Under the pieces are notes generated by a model, which had not been told where the DNA came from, did no database searches, and saw only the letters and a program-made list of their open reading frames with translations. Of a stretch of 64,000 nt of DNA, positions 29,592-39,112 are shown piece after piece. This stretch comes from Rhodococcus opacus (lineage in GTDB: Bacteria; Actinomycetota; Actinomycetes; Mycobacteriales; Mycobacteriaceae). The stretch covers positions 1 through 64,000 of the forward strand of contig NZ_JAAXPA010000039.1 in assembly GCF_012396235.1 (NCBI RefSeq). The letters are read 5' to 3'. Each line of letters opens with the position of its first letter. The first letter of the stretch is position 1. A program made the position numbers and the translations under genes.

Positions 29592-29789
29592 CAATGCAGG
29601 GCTTTTACACGAAGGTGATCGACAGACTCTCCGGCGGTTTTCGATCAGCCTTACCCGATATGCTCGGGCTAATTCGGACCATTCTGCAGTGCATACGGTG
29701 GAGAGCAAGCCTGGAATCGCAACGCAATTGGCCAACAAGCTGTTGGCCAATTCCCCAAGCCGGCGGGAGATTCCACTCCGCTCACCGAG

Positions 29790-30326
29790 ACCGCCGCTGT
29801 CTCAACCGCCGGCTTCAAAGCGGTCGAGGCGGAGCTCAACACTGCTCGGGTGCAAACTGCGGCCCGCGCAGTGGGACTCGCTCGCGGTGCGGTCGAAGAT
29901 TGCATTGTCTACTTGCAAGAACGGGAGCAGTTCGGGCGGCCGATTGGTGACTTTCAGTACCTGCGCTTCACCCTGGCCGAAATGGCCGCAAAGGTCGAGC
30001 AGGCTCGCGCCTTCTACCAGCGTGTGGCCCACAAGATAGATGCCGGCCAGCCGTGCGTGCGTGAAGCTGCGATGGTGAAACTACTGGCCACCGAGATGGC
30101 AGTGGAGGTGACAAATCTGGGCAGTCAGCTGCACGGTGGCAACGGCTACACCACCGAACGACGAGTCGAAGGGTATTGGCGCGATGCGCGACTGACTACG
30201 ATCTTCGAAGGCACCAGCGAGATCCAGCGCAAGATCATCGCAGACCGGCTACTACCGAAAAGCTCGCTGAGCCGATCGGACCCCGGACGCGCTGGGCGGT
30301 GCCACCGCCCAGCGCGATCGTGTTGA
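29790..30326 (+). pseudogene. Acyl-CoA dehydrogenase, C-terminal fragment
   Basis: The frame contains the C-terminal helical domain of an acyl-CoA dehydrogenase: GFKAVEAELNTARVQTAARA, EREQFGRPIGDFQYLRFTLA, the FAD-contacting LHGGNGYTTERRVEGYWRDA and the C-terminal signature IFEGTSEIQRKIIADRLL. The N-terminal and middle domains with the catalytic base are missing, and the frame runs past the usual end into unrelated codons. It completes a former beta-oxidation set (synthetase, dehydrogenase, 3-hydroxyacyl-CoA dehydrogenase). Confidence 0.8.
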
Positions 30327-31057
30327 CCCATGGCCCGAGTGGAGCGTTCGACGCCGACTCTGCATCCGGACGCTTGGCCACCAGCGTCCCGGGACCGTCC
30401 AGTGAAAGGTGAACTGCGTGCCGACGACGTGCTGATGTGTGCTGTTGCGTTCGGCGGCAGCCGGGCATCCACTCGAACCGGTCGCAGATGGTGAGCTGTG
30501 CTGCAGCGGATCTACTGCTGATCGGCGGTCTCGTGGTGATCGGATCATCCGACCTGCGGTTCGTCGGTTGACGGCTCGTTGCAGATCCGCGAGCGCCGTG
30601 CTGACTCGTAGCGGTGCTCCGGCCGGGGCCTCCGCGGAGCGCCGTCGCTGCTCCGGCGCGCCCTGCTGGCGTTGTTGTCATTGATCGATATGGTGCGGCT
30701 CCGCAGTGGCGTGCCGGACGCCTCTATGAAAAGCCGCCGCTGGGGGCGGCTACCGGAGAACCCGGACCTACCTGTAGCGGACGGAGCGGACGTTTTCACT
30801 GACGCAGGTGTGTTTACTCAGCGGTGCCCTTGTACGCCCGCCCGGTGAGGATGAAGCCCCGCCGTCCCCTCCGGTGTGTGGCCGGGGAGACGGCGGGGTT
30901 TCTGCGCCGGTGAGATATCGAAAACAGGCCATACCGGCCGGGGTGGAGGAGGCAGGTCACCGGCGGCGACCCGATCCCCGCCGCCCGGGGGATGGGTAGC
31001 GACAGTCGGGAGTGGGGGACGGACTGCCGGTGTGCGTGCAAACGGAGAAGCGCCGGG
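30327..31057. other. Gene-free stretch between the acyl-CoA dehydrogenase remnant and fdhA-like gene
   Basis: No credible gene is seen. A minus-strand frame around 30280-30420 contains LSLDGPGTLVAKRPDAESAS, which may be debris of an unknown gene. A strong hairpin lies at 30854-30901. Confidence 0.4.
30854..30901 (-). terminator. Hairpin terminator downstream of the formaldehyde dehydrogenase gene
   Basis: AAGCCCCGCCGTC (30854-30866) pairs with GACGGCGGGGTTT (30889-30901), with one G-U pair. On the minus strand it follows the 31058-32281 gene by about 155 bases; it may also stop plus-strand transcripts. Confidence 0.6.
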
Positions 31058-32281
31058 TTAGACGGCGATCATCCCGTGAGGATCGATGACGAACTTCTGG
31101 GCCACCCCGCTGTCGAAGGCGCTGTAGCCGCGCGGTGCATCATCGAGCGTGATGACGGTCGCGTTGACGGCTTTGGCGATCTGTACCCGGTCCGCGAGGA
31201 TCGCGTTCATCAGCTCTCGGTGGTAGCTCATGACCGGGCACTGTCCGGTGGCGAACGACAGCGACTTGGCCCAGCCGGTTCCCAAGCTCAACGAGAGCGC
31301 TCCGGCCTTGGCAGCATCGTCGGCGGCGCCCGGGTCCCCGGTGACGTACAGTCCGGGGATGCCGATGCCGCCACCGGCGGTGGTCAGCTCCATCAACGAG
31401 TTGAGCACTGCGGCGGGCTGTTCGTGCCCGGCGTCGCCGCCGTGACCGCGCGCTTCGAAACCGACGGCATCAATTGCTGCGTCGACCTCGGGGACGCCGA
31501 GCAGCTGCTCGATCTGGTCCTGCGGGGCGCCCCCGGAGACGTCGATGGTCTCGCAACCGAACGAGCGAGCCTGGGCAAGGCGTTCGGTATTCAGGTCGCC
31601 GACGATCACGACCGCGGCGCCGAGGAGCTGCGCACCGACCGCGGCGGCGAGTCCGACCGGGCCGGCGCCGGCGACGTAGACGGTCGATCCTGCGCGCGCG
31701 CCGGCCGTGAGAGCGCCGTGATAGCCGGTGGGGAAGATGTCCGAGAGCATGGTCAGGTCGCGGATCTTTTCCAACGCCTGGTCCTTGTCGGGAAACTTCA
31801 GCAGGTTGAAGTCGGCGTAGGGTGCCATCACGTATTCGGCCTGGCCACCCACCCAGCCGCCCATGTCGACGTACCCGAATGCTGATCCGGGCCGGTCGGG
31901 GTTGACGTTGAGGCAGATGCCGGTCTTGCGTTCCTTGCAGTTGCGGCACCGTCCGCAGGCGATGTTGAACGGTACCGAGCACAAGTCGCCGACCTTGATG
32001 AATTCGACGTCGCGGCCGACTTCGACGACTTCGCCGGTGATCTCGTGCCCGAGGACCAGTCCTTCAGGGGCGGTGGTGCGGCCCCGGACCATGTGCTGAT
32101 CGCTTCCGCAGATGTTGGTGGAGACCACCTTGAGTATGACTCCGTGCTCGCACTTGCGTCCGACGTTGGCCGGGTTGACGCCGGGACCGTCCCGCAGTTC
32201 GAGTTTCGGGAACTCGATCTCGCGCACTTCGACCTTGCCGGGGCCGACATAGGTCACCGCGCGGTTTGCACTCGCTGTCAT
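31058..32281 (-). CDS. fdhA: Glutathione-independent formaldehyde dehydrogenase (zinc MDR family)
   Basis: 407 residues. Features of the Pseudomonas putida-type enzyme are present: catalytic zinc Cys in STNICGSDQHMVRGR (about 54-68), HE in VLGHEITGEVVEVG, the structural zinc cysteines in CGRCRNCKERKTGIC (about 109-123), and the bound-NAD Rossmann motif VYVAGAGPVGLAAAVGAQLL. The family oxidises formaldehyde to formate by a dismutation-like mechanism. Its place at the end of a P450/reductase cluster suggests it removes formaldehyde released by O-demethylation. Start ATG 32281 follows AAGGACAATC. The assignment against a general zinc alcohol dehydrogenase is good because of the length and structural-zinc loop. 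Confidence 0.88.
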   Translation of the reverse strand: MTASANRAVTYVGPGKVEVREIEFPKLELRDGPGVNPANVGRKCEHGVILKVVSTNICGSDQHMVRGRTTAPEGLVLGHEITGEVVEVGRDVEFIKVGDLCSVPFNIACGRCRNCKERKTGICLNVNPDRPGSAFGYVDMGGWVGGQAEYVMAPYADFNLLKFPDKDQALEKIRDLTMLSDIFPTGYHGALTAGARAGSTVYVAGAGPVGLAAAVGAQLLGAAVVIVGDLNTERLAQARSFGCETIDVSGGAPQDQIEQLLGVPEVDAAIDAVGFEARGHGGDAGHEQPAAVLNSLMELTTAGGGIGIPGLYVTGDPGAADDAAKAGALSLSLGTGWAKSLSFATGQCPVMSYHRELMNAILADRVQIAKAVNATVITLDDAPRGYSAFDSGVAQKFVIDPHGMIAV

Positions 32282-32416
32282 GATTGTCCTTCTGTGTGTG
32301 GGGTTTCGAGGCCGAATAGCGGCCAGCGGGGGACGGGGAACCGGATCGTGATAGCTGCCGGTCCGCCCAGACGGGCATGGGGCTGCGACCCAGCCGACTA
32401 TCCTGGGATTGTCGAA

Positions 32417-33420
32417 TTAAACCTGTGCCAGCAATTTTCCTCGGTTCTTCCCGTTGAGTAGCAGAGCCAACGCGTCGGGAACATTCTCGAAGCCATCGAC
32501 GACATGTGTGCGCGCAATCAACTGTCCGCGTTGTGTAAGGTCGTCGAGCAGGTTGTCGACGACGTGGTTGCGTGGACCGAAGTCCGCAACAAATCCTTGT
32601 AGGCGTGCGCTGCGGAAAATGAGCAACGGTAAATTCTGTACACCGTAGAGATTGGACGGTTCGCTAATGTTGTACTGAGAAATCGCTCCGCACAGAACAA
32701 TGCGACACCCTACTGCCATGTTCGTCAGGACGGCATCGATTTCTTCCCCACCCACATTGTCGAAGAACAGGTCGACACCGCCCGGGAAGTGCCGGTGGAC
32801 GGCCTCGCGAATGTTTTCTTGCTTGTAGTCGATCGCACCGTCGAGTTCAACTCGTCCAGAAGGAACTCACACTTGTCCGGTCCACCGGCAATGCCAACCA
32901 CGCGGCAGCCCTGCGCCTTCGCGATTTGGGCGGCCAACGAGCCCGTGGCCCCGGCGGCCCCGGACACCAACACCGCATCGGTCGGCTTCACTTCACCGAT
33001 GAGAGTCATGCCACCGGCCGCTGCGCGCCCGACGTGCGAGAAGATCGCCAGTTGTTGCTCAAACGACATTTCCGTAGCAGGTTTCGCCGGATGCACGAGC
33101 AGGGGATCGACGACGTCGAATCGTCGCCACCCCCACATTCCCGTCACGACGTCACCGACGGCGTGGGCAGGTGCACGGGATTCGATGACGACACCGATGG
33201 AAACACCGATCATCGGATCTCCGATGCCGAACGGTATCGCCTGCAATTGAGGATCGAGTTTGAGCCAGTTGAGGTTCGTCGGGTCGAGGGACATCAGCAG
33301 CGTCTGTACCACGATCTTGCCGTCTGGAGCTGAGGGAATCGGGCCTTCTATCAGGCAGAAACAGCGGGGATCGTAGGTGCCGGTCGACGCCCGGTCCACA
33401 ATCCAACTCTGATTCTTCAC
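32417..33420 (-). pseudogene. NADP-dependent MDR oxidoreductase (CurA/leukotriene B4 dehydrogenase-like), frameshifted
   Basis: ATG 33420 to about 32850 encodes the GroES-like half (LLMSLDPTNLNWL) and the nucleotide-binding motif VSGAAGATGSLAAQIAKAQG. After a shift near 32850 the frame continues DGAIDYKQENIREAVHR, LFFDNVGGEEIDAVLTNMAV and VVDGFENVPDALALLLNGKN. Adding one base (GTTG to GTTGG before AACTC) would give a complete protein of about 334 residues. The single lesion is either a recent mutation or a sequencing error. Family members reduce enones or quinones. Confidence 0.8.
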
Positions 33421-33483
33421 GGCAAGTCCTCCGGCATTCCTTGTGCGTGTCAGGTCCAGAGCATTTGCTCCGCGGTGTGGGCG

Positions 33484-34479
33484 TTACAGGTCGAGGACGA
33501 TCCGTTTCGAGCAGGCCCGGGAGACGCAGATGAACATCGTCTCGTTGGCGTCTTTCTCCTCCTGGGTGAGCAGCGAGTCCCGGTGGTCGGCTTCACCTTC
33601 GAGGATCGGTGTCTCACAGCTGCCGCAGGTTCCCTCCCGGCACGAGGAGACCACGAGCGCGCCGGCCTCCTCGACGACGTCGAGGATCGAACGGTCGGAC
33701 GGAACCGACACCGTGACGCTCGTTAGCGCCAGTTCGACCTCGAATTCGGTGTCGACGCTCCCCGGGTCGGCGGCCTTGGCGCGGAACCGCTCCATGTTCA
33801 CCGCGCCTGCCGGCCACGAGGTGCAATAGGAGTTGATGGCATCGAGCAAAGGGCCCGGCCCGCAGGTGAAGACCCGGCGGCCCGGCCGGTGCTCCCCGAG
33901 GATCGCCGGCAGATCCAGATGCCCCACCTCATCCTGGGGACAGATCGTGACCCGTCCGGGATAGCGGTTCTCGAGGTGCTCGACATACGCCATCGAGGAC
34001 CGTGCGCGCCCACCGTAGACAAGCCGGAACGGAATACCCTGCGCCTCGGCGGTGGCGATCATCGGAAGCAGCGGCGTAATGCCGATTCCCCCGGCGATGA
34101 ACAAGTACTCCTGCGCGTCGACCAACGCGAAGTTGTTGCGCGGACCCTGGGTATCGAGCATGGCCCCGACAGTGAGGATGTCGTGGACCGCGAGGGAGCC
34201 TCCGCGACTATCGGGTTCACGCAGGACCGCGACCCGGTATGCCGAGCGGTCACCGGGGTCGCCGCACAGCGAATACTGGCGCACCAGGTTCGGCCCGAGG
34301 ACCAGGTCCAGGTGTGCACCGGGTGTCCACTGGGGTAGCGGCCACCCGGCAGGGTGGGCCAGAGTCAGTTCCACGACAGCATCGGCGACCACGGTCCGTG
34401 CCGCGACAGTCAACGTCATACGGTTCTCCGTCGACGTCGGCAGGGACGTGTCGGTGTCGATCACAGGTGTCGTTTGCAT
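33484..34479 (-). CDS. VanB/phthalate-dioxygenase-reductase-type oxidoreductase
   Basis: 331 residues. The order is an FMN/FAD-binding barrel (about 20-120, with VRQYSLCGDPGDRSAYRV), NAD domain (about 125-235, FIAGGIGITPLLPMI and VFTCGPGPLLDAI) and C-terminal 2Fe-2S ferredoxin (about 245-331, CREGTCGSCETPILEG with the last Cys in FICVSRA). It passes electrons from NADH to an oxygenase. The gene follows the cytochrome P450 by 21 bases with its own AAGGAC ribosome-binding site, so the P450 is the likely partner. Intact. Confidence 0.92.
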   Translation of the reverse strand: MQTTPVIDTDTSLPTSTENRMTLTVAARTVVADAVVELTLAHPAGWPLPQWTPGAHLDLVLGPNLVRQYSLCGDPGDRSAYRVAVLREPDSRGGSLAVHDILTVGAMLDTQGPRNNFALVDAQEYLFIAGGIGITPLLPMIATAEAQGIPFRLVYGGRARSSMAYVEHLENRYPGRVTICPQDEVGHLDLPAILGEHRPGRRVFTCGPGPLLDAINSYCTSWPAGAVNMERFRAKAADPGSVDTEFEVELALTSVTVSVPSDRSILDVVEEAGALVVSSCREGTCGSCETPILEGEADHRDSLLTQEEKDANETMFICVSRACSKRIVLDL

Positions 34480-34500
34480 GGGGAGGTCCTTGTCGGCGAG

Positions 34501-35772
34501 TTATTCGGTGGTGCTGTCGGCCGGGTCCCAGGTCGCGACGAGGCTACGTCGGATCGGAAGCATGACCAAGGGGAGGAAGTCCTGTGCGAAGTCGGGAGCG
34601 ATGCGCAGGCTGGGCAGTCGTTCGAACAGGACACGGACCCCGGCGGTGCCCTGCGTCCGGCCGAGCGGCTGGCCCAGACAGGTGTGTCGGCCCTTGGTGA
34701 ACGCGTAGTGATCGGTGGGCTCGTCGCGGTGGATGTTCCACTTCTTCGGTTCCGGGTAATGCTGGGGGTCGTTGCTGGCGCTGGCCAGTGCCACCCACAC
34801 CATGTCCCCGGCGGGGATGGTGACCCCCGACAGCTCGCCGTCACGGGTGGCCTGCCGGGAGGCGAACGGGGCGGACGGGCGCCGCCGGAGGGTTTCCTCG
34901 AACACCCGCGGCCACAGGCTCGGATCGGCTTGGGCCTGGTCGAGTTGGTCTTCGTTTCGGGAGAGGAAGATGACAGCATTGGCCATGCCCTGGGCAGTGG
35001 TGTCGGTCCCGGCGGCCGAGAATTCGCACAGATGAAGCGCGACACGCTCGTCCGACAGGGTTGGTTCGCCGTCGCGGTTGCGTGCCGAGGCCATCACCGA
35101 GATGAGATCGGAGGCGGTACTGTCGCGGCGTTCGCGCACGACTTCGCGGAGCGCGAGTTGCGCGTTGGTGTACCGCGTCCACACCTCGGTGCGGCGCGGC
35201 TCCTCCATAGGCTCTCGTCCGCTGGCCAGGACCGCGAAGTGGTCGTCGCGTAGTTGGCGCATCATCGGCTCGAACGAGTCCGGCAGATCCATCAGCGCCA
35301 TCAGCGTCTGGGTGGTGAGCTCGAGGCAGTAGTCCTCCATCAGCTCGGCGGTGCCGCGGTCGGCGAGCCGATCGATGATGCGGTGGGCGCGGGCTTCGAT
35401 CTCCGGCTCGAGGGCGTCGATGACCGGCTTGAGGAAGCCGCGTTGCGCGACCCGACGCATTTCGGTGTGGATCGGCGGGTCCATGCTGATGGAGATGTGC
35501 GCCATCAGCTCGGAGGTGACGATGGAGGTGAATTGCTCGGGCACGGGAAGGTTTCCGCCGTTACCCCTGCAGGAGAACGTCTTCCAGTCCATCAGGACTG
35601 TGTCGACGTCGTCGCGGCGAGTGACGACCCAGGTGCCGAGCTGCTCGTGCCAGAACACGGGCCGCTCGGTGCGGATCTGGTCGTACATCGAGGCCGGGTC
35701 GAGCAGGGCGCTCTCGCTCAGCGGATTGAATTCTGGTGGTGCAGCGGGGCGCTGCCCGTAGGTGCTGGTCAT
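34501..35772 (-). CDS. Cytochrome P450
   Basis: 423 residues. The I-helix oxygen-activation motif is SAAGTDTTAQGM (about 249-260), the K-helix is EETLRRRPS, and the heme-binding loop is FTKGRHTCLGQPLGR (about 359-373) with the axial Cys. It is a soluble bacterial P450 with no membrane anchor. Electron supply is probably the adjacent VanB-type reductase, a two-component arrangement like that of GcoAB but with a differently ordered reductase. With the formaldehyde dehydrogenase in the same cluster an O-demethylase role is plausible, though hydroxylation of another substrate is equally compatible with the sequence. Confidence 0.92.
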   Translation of the reverse strand: MTSTYGQRPAAPPEFNPLSESALLDPASMYDQIRTERPVFWHEQLGTWVVTRRDDVDTVLMDWKTFSCRGNGGNLPVPEQFTSIVTSELMAHISISMDPPIHTEMRRVAQRGFLKPVIDALEPEIEARAHRIIDRLADRGTAELMEDYCLELTTQTLMALMDLPDSFEPMMRQLRDDHFAVLASGREPMEEPRRTEVWTRYTNAQLALREVVRERRDSTASDLISVMASARNRDGEPTLSDERVALHLCEFSAAGTDTTAQGMANAVIFLSRNEDQLDQAQADPSLWPRVFEETLRRRPSAPFASRQATRDGELSGVTIPAGDMVWVALASASNDPQHYPEPKKWNIHRDEPTDHYAFTKGRHTCLGQPLGRTQGTAGVRVLFERLPSLRIAPDFAQDFLPLVMLPIRRSLVATWDPADSTTE

Positions 35773-35784
35773 GTCGGGGTCCGT

Positions 35785-36951
35785 TCAGAGGGCGGTGGCC
35801 GCGGCCATGGTGGACAGACGTTGGAAGCGGGCGAGGTTGTCGCCTTCCTCCATCACTCCGGCGGTCAGGCACACGAAGGTCAGGTCCTTGTCGGGGTCGA
35901 CCCAGAACAGGGTGGAGCCGGCGCCGTAGTTGCCGTGGGTGCGTGGGCTGGTGGATGCGCCGAAGAACGTCGGGTACACCCCTTCGCCGCGCAGCGCGAA
36001 GCCGAGACCGAAGTTGCCGGGGGGCACGTCCCACCCGCGGGCGTGGCACAGCATGGCGTACAGGTCGTTCGGTGCTGTGCCGGTCTGCAGGGTGGTGGCG
36101 AGATCGAGGATGCTCGGCGAGAGAATGCGGACGCCGTCGAGTTCGCCGCCGCGGCGGATCATTTCCGCGAAGCGCAGGATGTCGCTGGTGGTCGAGACCG
36201 CGCCGACCCACGGCATTTCCGCGCCCTCGACGACGATCTCCTGCATGACCTCGATGTCCGACGACTTGAGCCATCCCCCGGGAGGGAAGTGGGCTTTGAT
36301 GGGCACCATCCGATCGGCCCAGGCCTTGGGGGCGCCGAGTGCGGTGTCGGTCATCTTCAGGGGGGCGAAGAGTTCGGTGGTGAGCAGTTCCCCGTAGCTG
36401 CCGTATCCGGTGACGCGGCGCACCATCTCGCCGAGCAGCGCGTGGTTGAGGGTGGGGGAGTAGTTGAAGGTCCCCCCTGGTTCGCCGACGACGTCGAGTT
36501 GACTGATCGCGTCGATGACGGCGTCGAGGTTGCCGATTTCGGAGTACGGCAGGGGGGTGGGTGTGGCGACGAGACCGGCGCGGTGGGTGAGCAGGTGACC
36601 GACGTTGACGCGGTCCTTCTTCGCGGCACGGAACGGGTCGCGGCCGACGAACTCGGGGATCACGTCGACGACCCGGGTGGTCAGATCCAGCTGACCGCGG
36701 TCGATGGCCTGCAGGACCAGAATGTTGGTGAACGCCTTGGTCATCGAGAAGATCCAGAAGACGTCGTCGACGGTCGCGGTGCGTCCTGTGGTGCGGTCGG
36801 CGTATCCGATGGCCTCGTGCATGCCGATCTCGCCGTGGCGGGCGATGGCGATGACCACGCCGTCGTAGTGTCCGGCGTCGATGTCCTCGCCGATCGTGGT
36901 GCGGATGCGGCGCAGGGCGTCCTGGTCGAAGGTGGTCGTGGGTGTGCTCAT
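35785..36951 (-). CDS. Beta-lactamase-fold serine hydrolase (EstB-type esterase)
   Basis: 388 residues. The SxxK motif is SMTK (about 69-72, FWIFSMTKAFTNI), the YxN-like motif is NYSPTLNHALLG (about 162) and the C-terminal HxG-like stretch is THGNYGAGSTLFWVDPDKD (about 339). This is the class C/EstB arrangement used by carboxylesterases rather than antibiotic beta-lactamases. No signal peptide is seen, so it acts in the cytosol. Located 12 bases upstream of the P450, it could release the aromatic or alkyl acid or alcohol on which the P450 acts. Confidence 0.88.
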   Translation of the reverse strand: MSTPTTTFDQDALRRIRTTIGEDIDAGHYDGVVIAIARHGEIGMHEAIGYADRTTGRTATVDDVFWIFSMTKAFTNILVLQAIDRGQLDLTTRVVDVIPEFVGRDPFRAAKKDRVNVGHLLTHRAGLVATPTPLPYSEIGNLDAVIDAISQLDVVGEPGGTFNYSPTLNHALLGEMVRRVTGYGSYGELLTTELFAPLKMTDTALGAPKAWADRMVPIKAHFPPGGWLKSSDIEVMQEIVVEGAEMPWVGAVSTTSDILRFAEMIRRGGELDGVRILSPSILDLATTLQTGTAPNDLYAMLCHARGWDVPPGNFGLGFALRGEGVYPTFFGASTSPRTHGNYGAGSTLFWVDPDKDLTFVCLTAGVMEEGDNLARFQRLSTMAAATAL

Positions 36952-36984
36952 GGTTGCTCTCTTTGTCTGTGCGTCCGGGCGGGT

Positions 36985-37794
36985 TTACATGTAGAGGCCG
37001 CCGGACGGCGACAGGGTCTGTCCGGTGTAGTACTTGCTGTCGTCGGAGGCGAGGAACAGCATGGTGGCGGCGAGGTCTTCGGGCTTGGCCAGGCTCGAGA
37101 TCGGCTGCACGCTGGCGATGGAATCGACGATCTCGTCGGGCTGGGCGCGCAGCAACGGGGTGTCCACCGCGCCCGGTGCGACGGCGTTGACGCGGATGTC
37201 GTGGGGCGCGAGCTCCCCGGCCGCGGCTCGGGTCATGCCGAGGACACCGGCCTTGGAGGCCGGGTAGTACAGCGGCATCGGCGTTCCCACGAGCGCGGAC
37301 ACACTGGAGATGTTGACGATCGACCCGCCGCCGGATCGTTTCATCAGCGGGGCCGCCTCACGGATGGTGTAGAAGGGGCCCTTGAGGTTGACGGCGAGGA
37401 CGCGGTCGAAGTGCTCGTCGGTGACACCGGACAGGAAGTCCGGGTGCAGGATCTCGCCGCGTTTGCGTGCCTCGAAGACCTGCACGTTGACCTCGACCAG
37501 GCGCTGGTTCTCTTCGCGGGTCGGTGCGTTGATGCCGGCGGCGTTGATCAGCACATGGAGTGCGCCGTAGCGGTTTTCGACGTGCGCGAATGCCTCCTTG
37601 ACGGCGGTGCTGTCGGCGACGTCGAGGGCGATGCCTTCACCCTTGTCGATTCCGGACAGTACCTCTTTGACGTTGGCTTCGGAGATGTCGGCGCCGATGA
37701 CGGTCGCACCGTGCTCGGCGAACAACCGGGCGGTGGCGGCGCCGATTCCGGACCCGGCGCCGGTGACGAATGCGACTTTTCCAGCAAGCTTCAT
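36985..37794 (-). CDS. Short-chain dehydrogenase/reductase
   Basis: 269 residues from ATG 37794, preceded by GAGGAG; an upstream in-frame start at 37875 lies inside the operator and is rejected. Motifs are TGAGSGIGAATARLF (about 10), NAAGI (about 83), the catalytic Ser in IVNISSVSALVG and YxxxK in YYPASKAG (about 159-166). NAD is favoured by the Asp in VIGADIS. It is the first gene of the minus-strand P450 cluster, directly behind the palindromic operator shared with the 52-kb locus. Confidence 0.9.
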   Translation of the reverse strand: MKLAGKVAFVTGAGSGIGAATARLFAEHGATVIGADISEANVKEVLSGIDKGEGIALDVADSTAVKEAFAHVENRYGALHVLINAAGINAPTREENQRLVEVNVQVFEARKRGEILHPDFLSGVTDEHFDRVLAVNLKGPFYTIREAAPLMKRSGGGSIVNISSVSALVGTPMPLYYPASKAGVLGMTRAAAGELAPHDIRVNAVAPGAVDTPLLRAQPDEIVDSIASVQPISSLAKPEDLAATMLFLASDDSKYYTGQTLSPSGGLYM

Positions 37795-37860
37795 GGAGAG
37801 ACTCCTCGAGAGGGGGCGAGCGCAATGGCGGCTCGTAAGTGGTGCAAGACACACCATACC

Positions 37861-37886
37861 AAAAACTAGATCCATGTCTAGTTTTT
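37861..37886. promoter_or_regulatory. Perfect palindromic operator AAACTAGA-N6-TCTAGTTT in a divergent promoter
   Basis: Arms 37861-37870 and 37877-37886 (AAAAACTAGA / TCTAGTTTTT) are perfect around TCCATG. It lies between the SDR gene and the TetR gene. On the minus strand TAGACA...TATGGT could be -35 and -10 boxes overlapping the palindrome, so binding would repress the SDR operon. A half-site TGTCTAGTT follows near 37898. A near copy occurs at 52104-52125. Confidence 0.75.
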
Positions 37887-37946
37887 TTCTGGATTCTTGT
37901 CTAGTTCCGCTGTGTGTGCTGATCGCGGCACCGATACGCTGGACTC

Positions 37947-38612
37947 ATGAGCACGACGGAAACCGCATCCCCGACCGACTCGTCCGCACCGCGCGTGGGC
38001 AGGAAGAAGCGGGCCACCCGCGCCCGCATCGTCGAGTGCGCGATTCCGCTGTTCTCCGAATACGGCTACGACAAGATCACCATGGAGTCGATCGCCAAGG
38101 CCGCCGGCATCAGCCGCGCCAACCTCTATCTGCACTTCAAGGCCAAAGCGGAGCTAGTCGACGCCATGCTCGAACAACTCAGCCCGGAGGTCGTCGACAG
38201 CTACCGAACGCTCGATTCCCTCGACCCGGCCGATACCCACCGCCTGCGGCGGTGGGTCGAAGACAGCTCACAGCTGTGGGTGGACAGGCGCCGGCAACTC
38301 GAAACCCTCGAGCATGCCTTGTCCGTCGAACCGGTCGTCTCACAGCGGTGGTACCAGACGCTGTCGGAAGCGGCGGACGCGATGACGACCTTCCTCGGCC
38401 GCTACCCGGACGGCCCGGAACGGCAACGGGCACGATTGACGCTGGTCACGACGATGCTCGGCTTCGAGCGCACCCTGTACTTCGTGCTCGTCCGCTCCGC
38501 TCCGGCCGACCACTCCGACGTGATCGACGTCTTGACGGCGCAGTGGCACGCCGCTCTCGCCGGCGCGACCACCCCGGCGGCGACACACCCGGCGGCGACA
38601 CACCCGGGGTGA
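37947..38612 (+). CDS. TetR-family transcriptional regulator
   Basis: 221 residues. The N-terminal helix-turn-helix is AIPLFSEYGYDKITMESIAK followed by AAGISRANLYLHFKAKAELV (about 32-72). The C-terminal ligand domain is of the actinobacterial AcrR type. The last residues contain a tandem ATHPAATHPG repeat. Divergent from the SDR-esterase-P450 operon with the palindrome at 37861-37886 between them; autorepression and repression of the operon are inferred. Confidence 0.9.
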   Translation: MSTTETASPTDSSAPRVGRKKRATRARIVECAIPLFSEYGYDKITMESIAKAAGISRANLYLHFKAKAELVDAMLEQLSPEVVDSYRTLDSLDPADTHRLRRWVEDSSQLWVDRRRQLETLEHALSVEPVVSQRWYQTLSEAADAMTTFLGRYPDGPERQRARLTLVTTMLGFERTLYFVLVRSAPADHSDVIDVLTAQWHAALAGATTPAATHPAATHPG

Positions 38613-38635
38613 CGCGCACGGCGGCGAACGCGGAC

Positions 38636-39112
38636 CTACTCGATGACGAGCATGTCGAGTTCGGTACCCGGTGGGTAGTGATCGTCGAAGATCACCGCAC
38701 CGGCGCCGGTCAGGGTCGCGGCGTACCGGCGTTCGGTGAGCCCGTGCGCTGCTTCCCAAAGATGCAGCTCGGCCAGGGGGATGCGTCGAGTTCGATCCGG
38801 CCAGCCGGTCGGATCTATCACCGACAGGATCGGCCCGGACCCGGTCATCTCGACCCACGGCTCTGCGATCAGGATGTCGAGCATCCCGCCGTGTCCACCG
38901 AGCCGAACGACTCCGCCGAACCGCATGACCTGCGGCGTGTCCGGGGCGGGAGCCGGCGGGAAGGTGAAGTAGCTCGTCTCGCCCAGATACGTGCCCTCGG
39001 ACATCGCATGTCGACCGTCGGGCAGAGTGCCGATATAGCGGATGAAGCTGCGCTTGATTCCCCAAGTCAGTCCGACCAGGGGAAGCGCGCACGGTCCGAC
39101 GCCGGCGGTCAT
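38636..39112 (-). CDS. HtaA-domain protein, cytosolic
   Basis: 158 residues from ATG 39112, which overlaps the reductase stop (ATGA). The pattern LTWGIKRSFIRYI near the N-terminus, a central YFTFPP and later VVRLGGHGGMLDILIAEPWV matches the HtaA domain known from heme-uptake proteins of Corynebacterium. Unlike those, it has no signal peptide or membrane anchor. It is the third gene of the Rieske oxygenase operon. A role in binding a cofactor, a hydrophobic substrate or heme is possible; function here is unknown. Confidence 0.75.
   Translation of the reverse strand: MTAGVGPCALPLVGLTWGIKRSFIRYIGTLPDGRHAMSEGTYLGETSYFTFPPAPAPDTPQVMRFGGVVRLGGHGGMLDILIAEPWVEMTGSGPILSVIDPTGWPDRTRRIPLAELHLWEAAHGLTERRYAATLTGAGAVIFDDHYPPGTELDMLVIE

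Noticed and set aside
35254-37869. 871-codon plus-strand open frame rich in Gly, Asp and Val
   Set aside because: It lies antisense to the P450, esterase and SDR genes, which have full catalytic motifs and ribosome-binding sites. Its composition is what third-position GC bias gives on the opposite strand.
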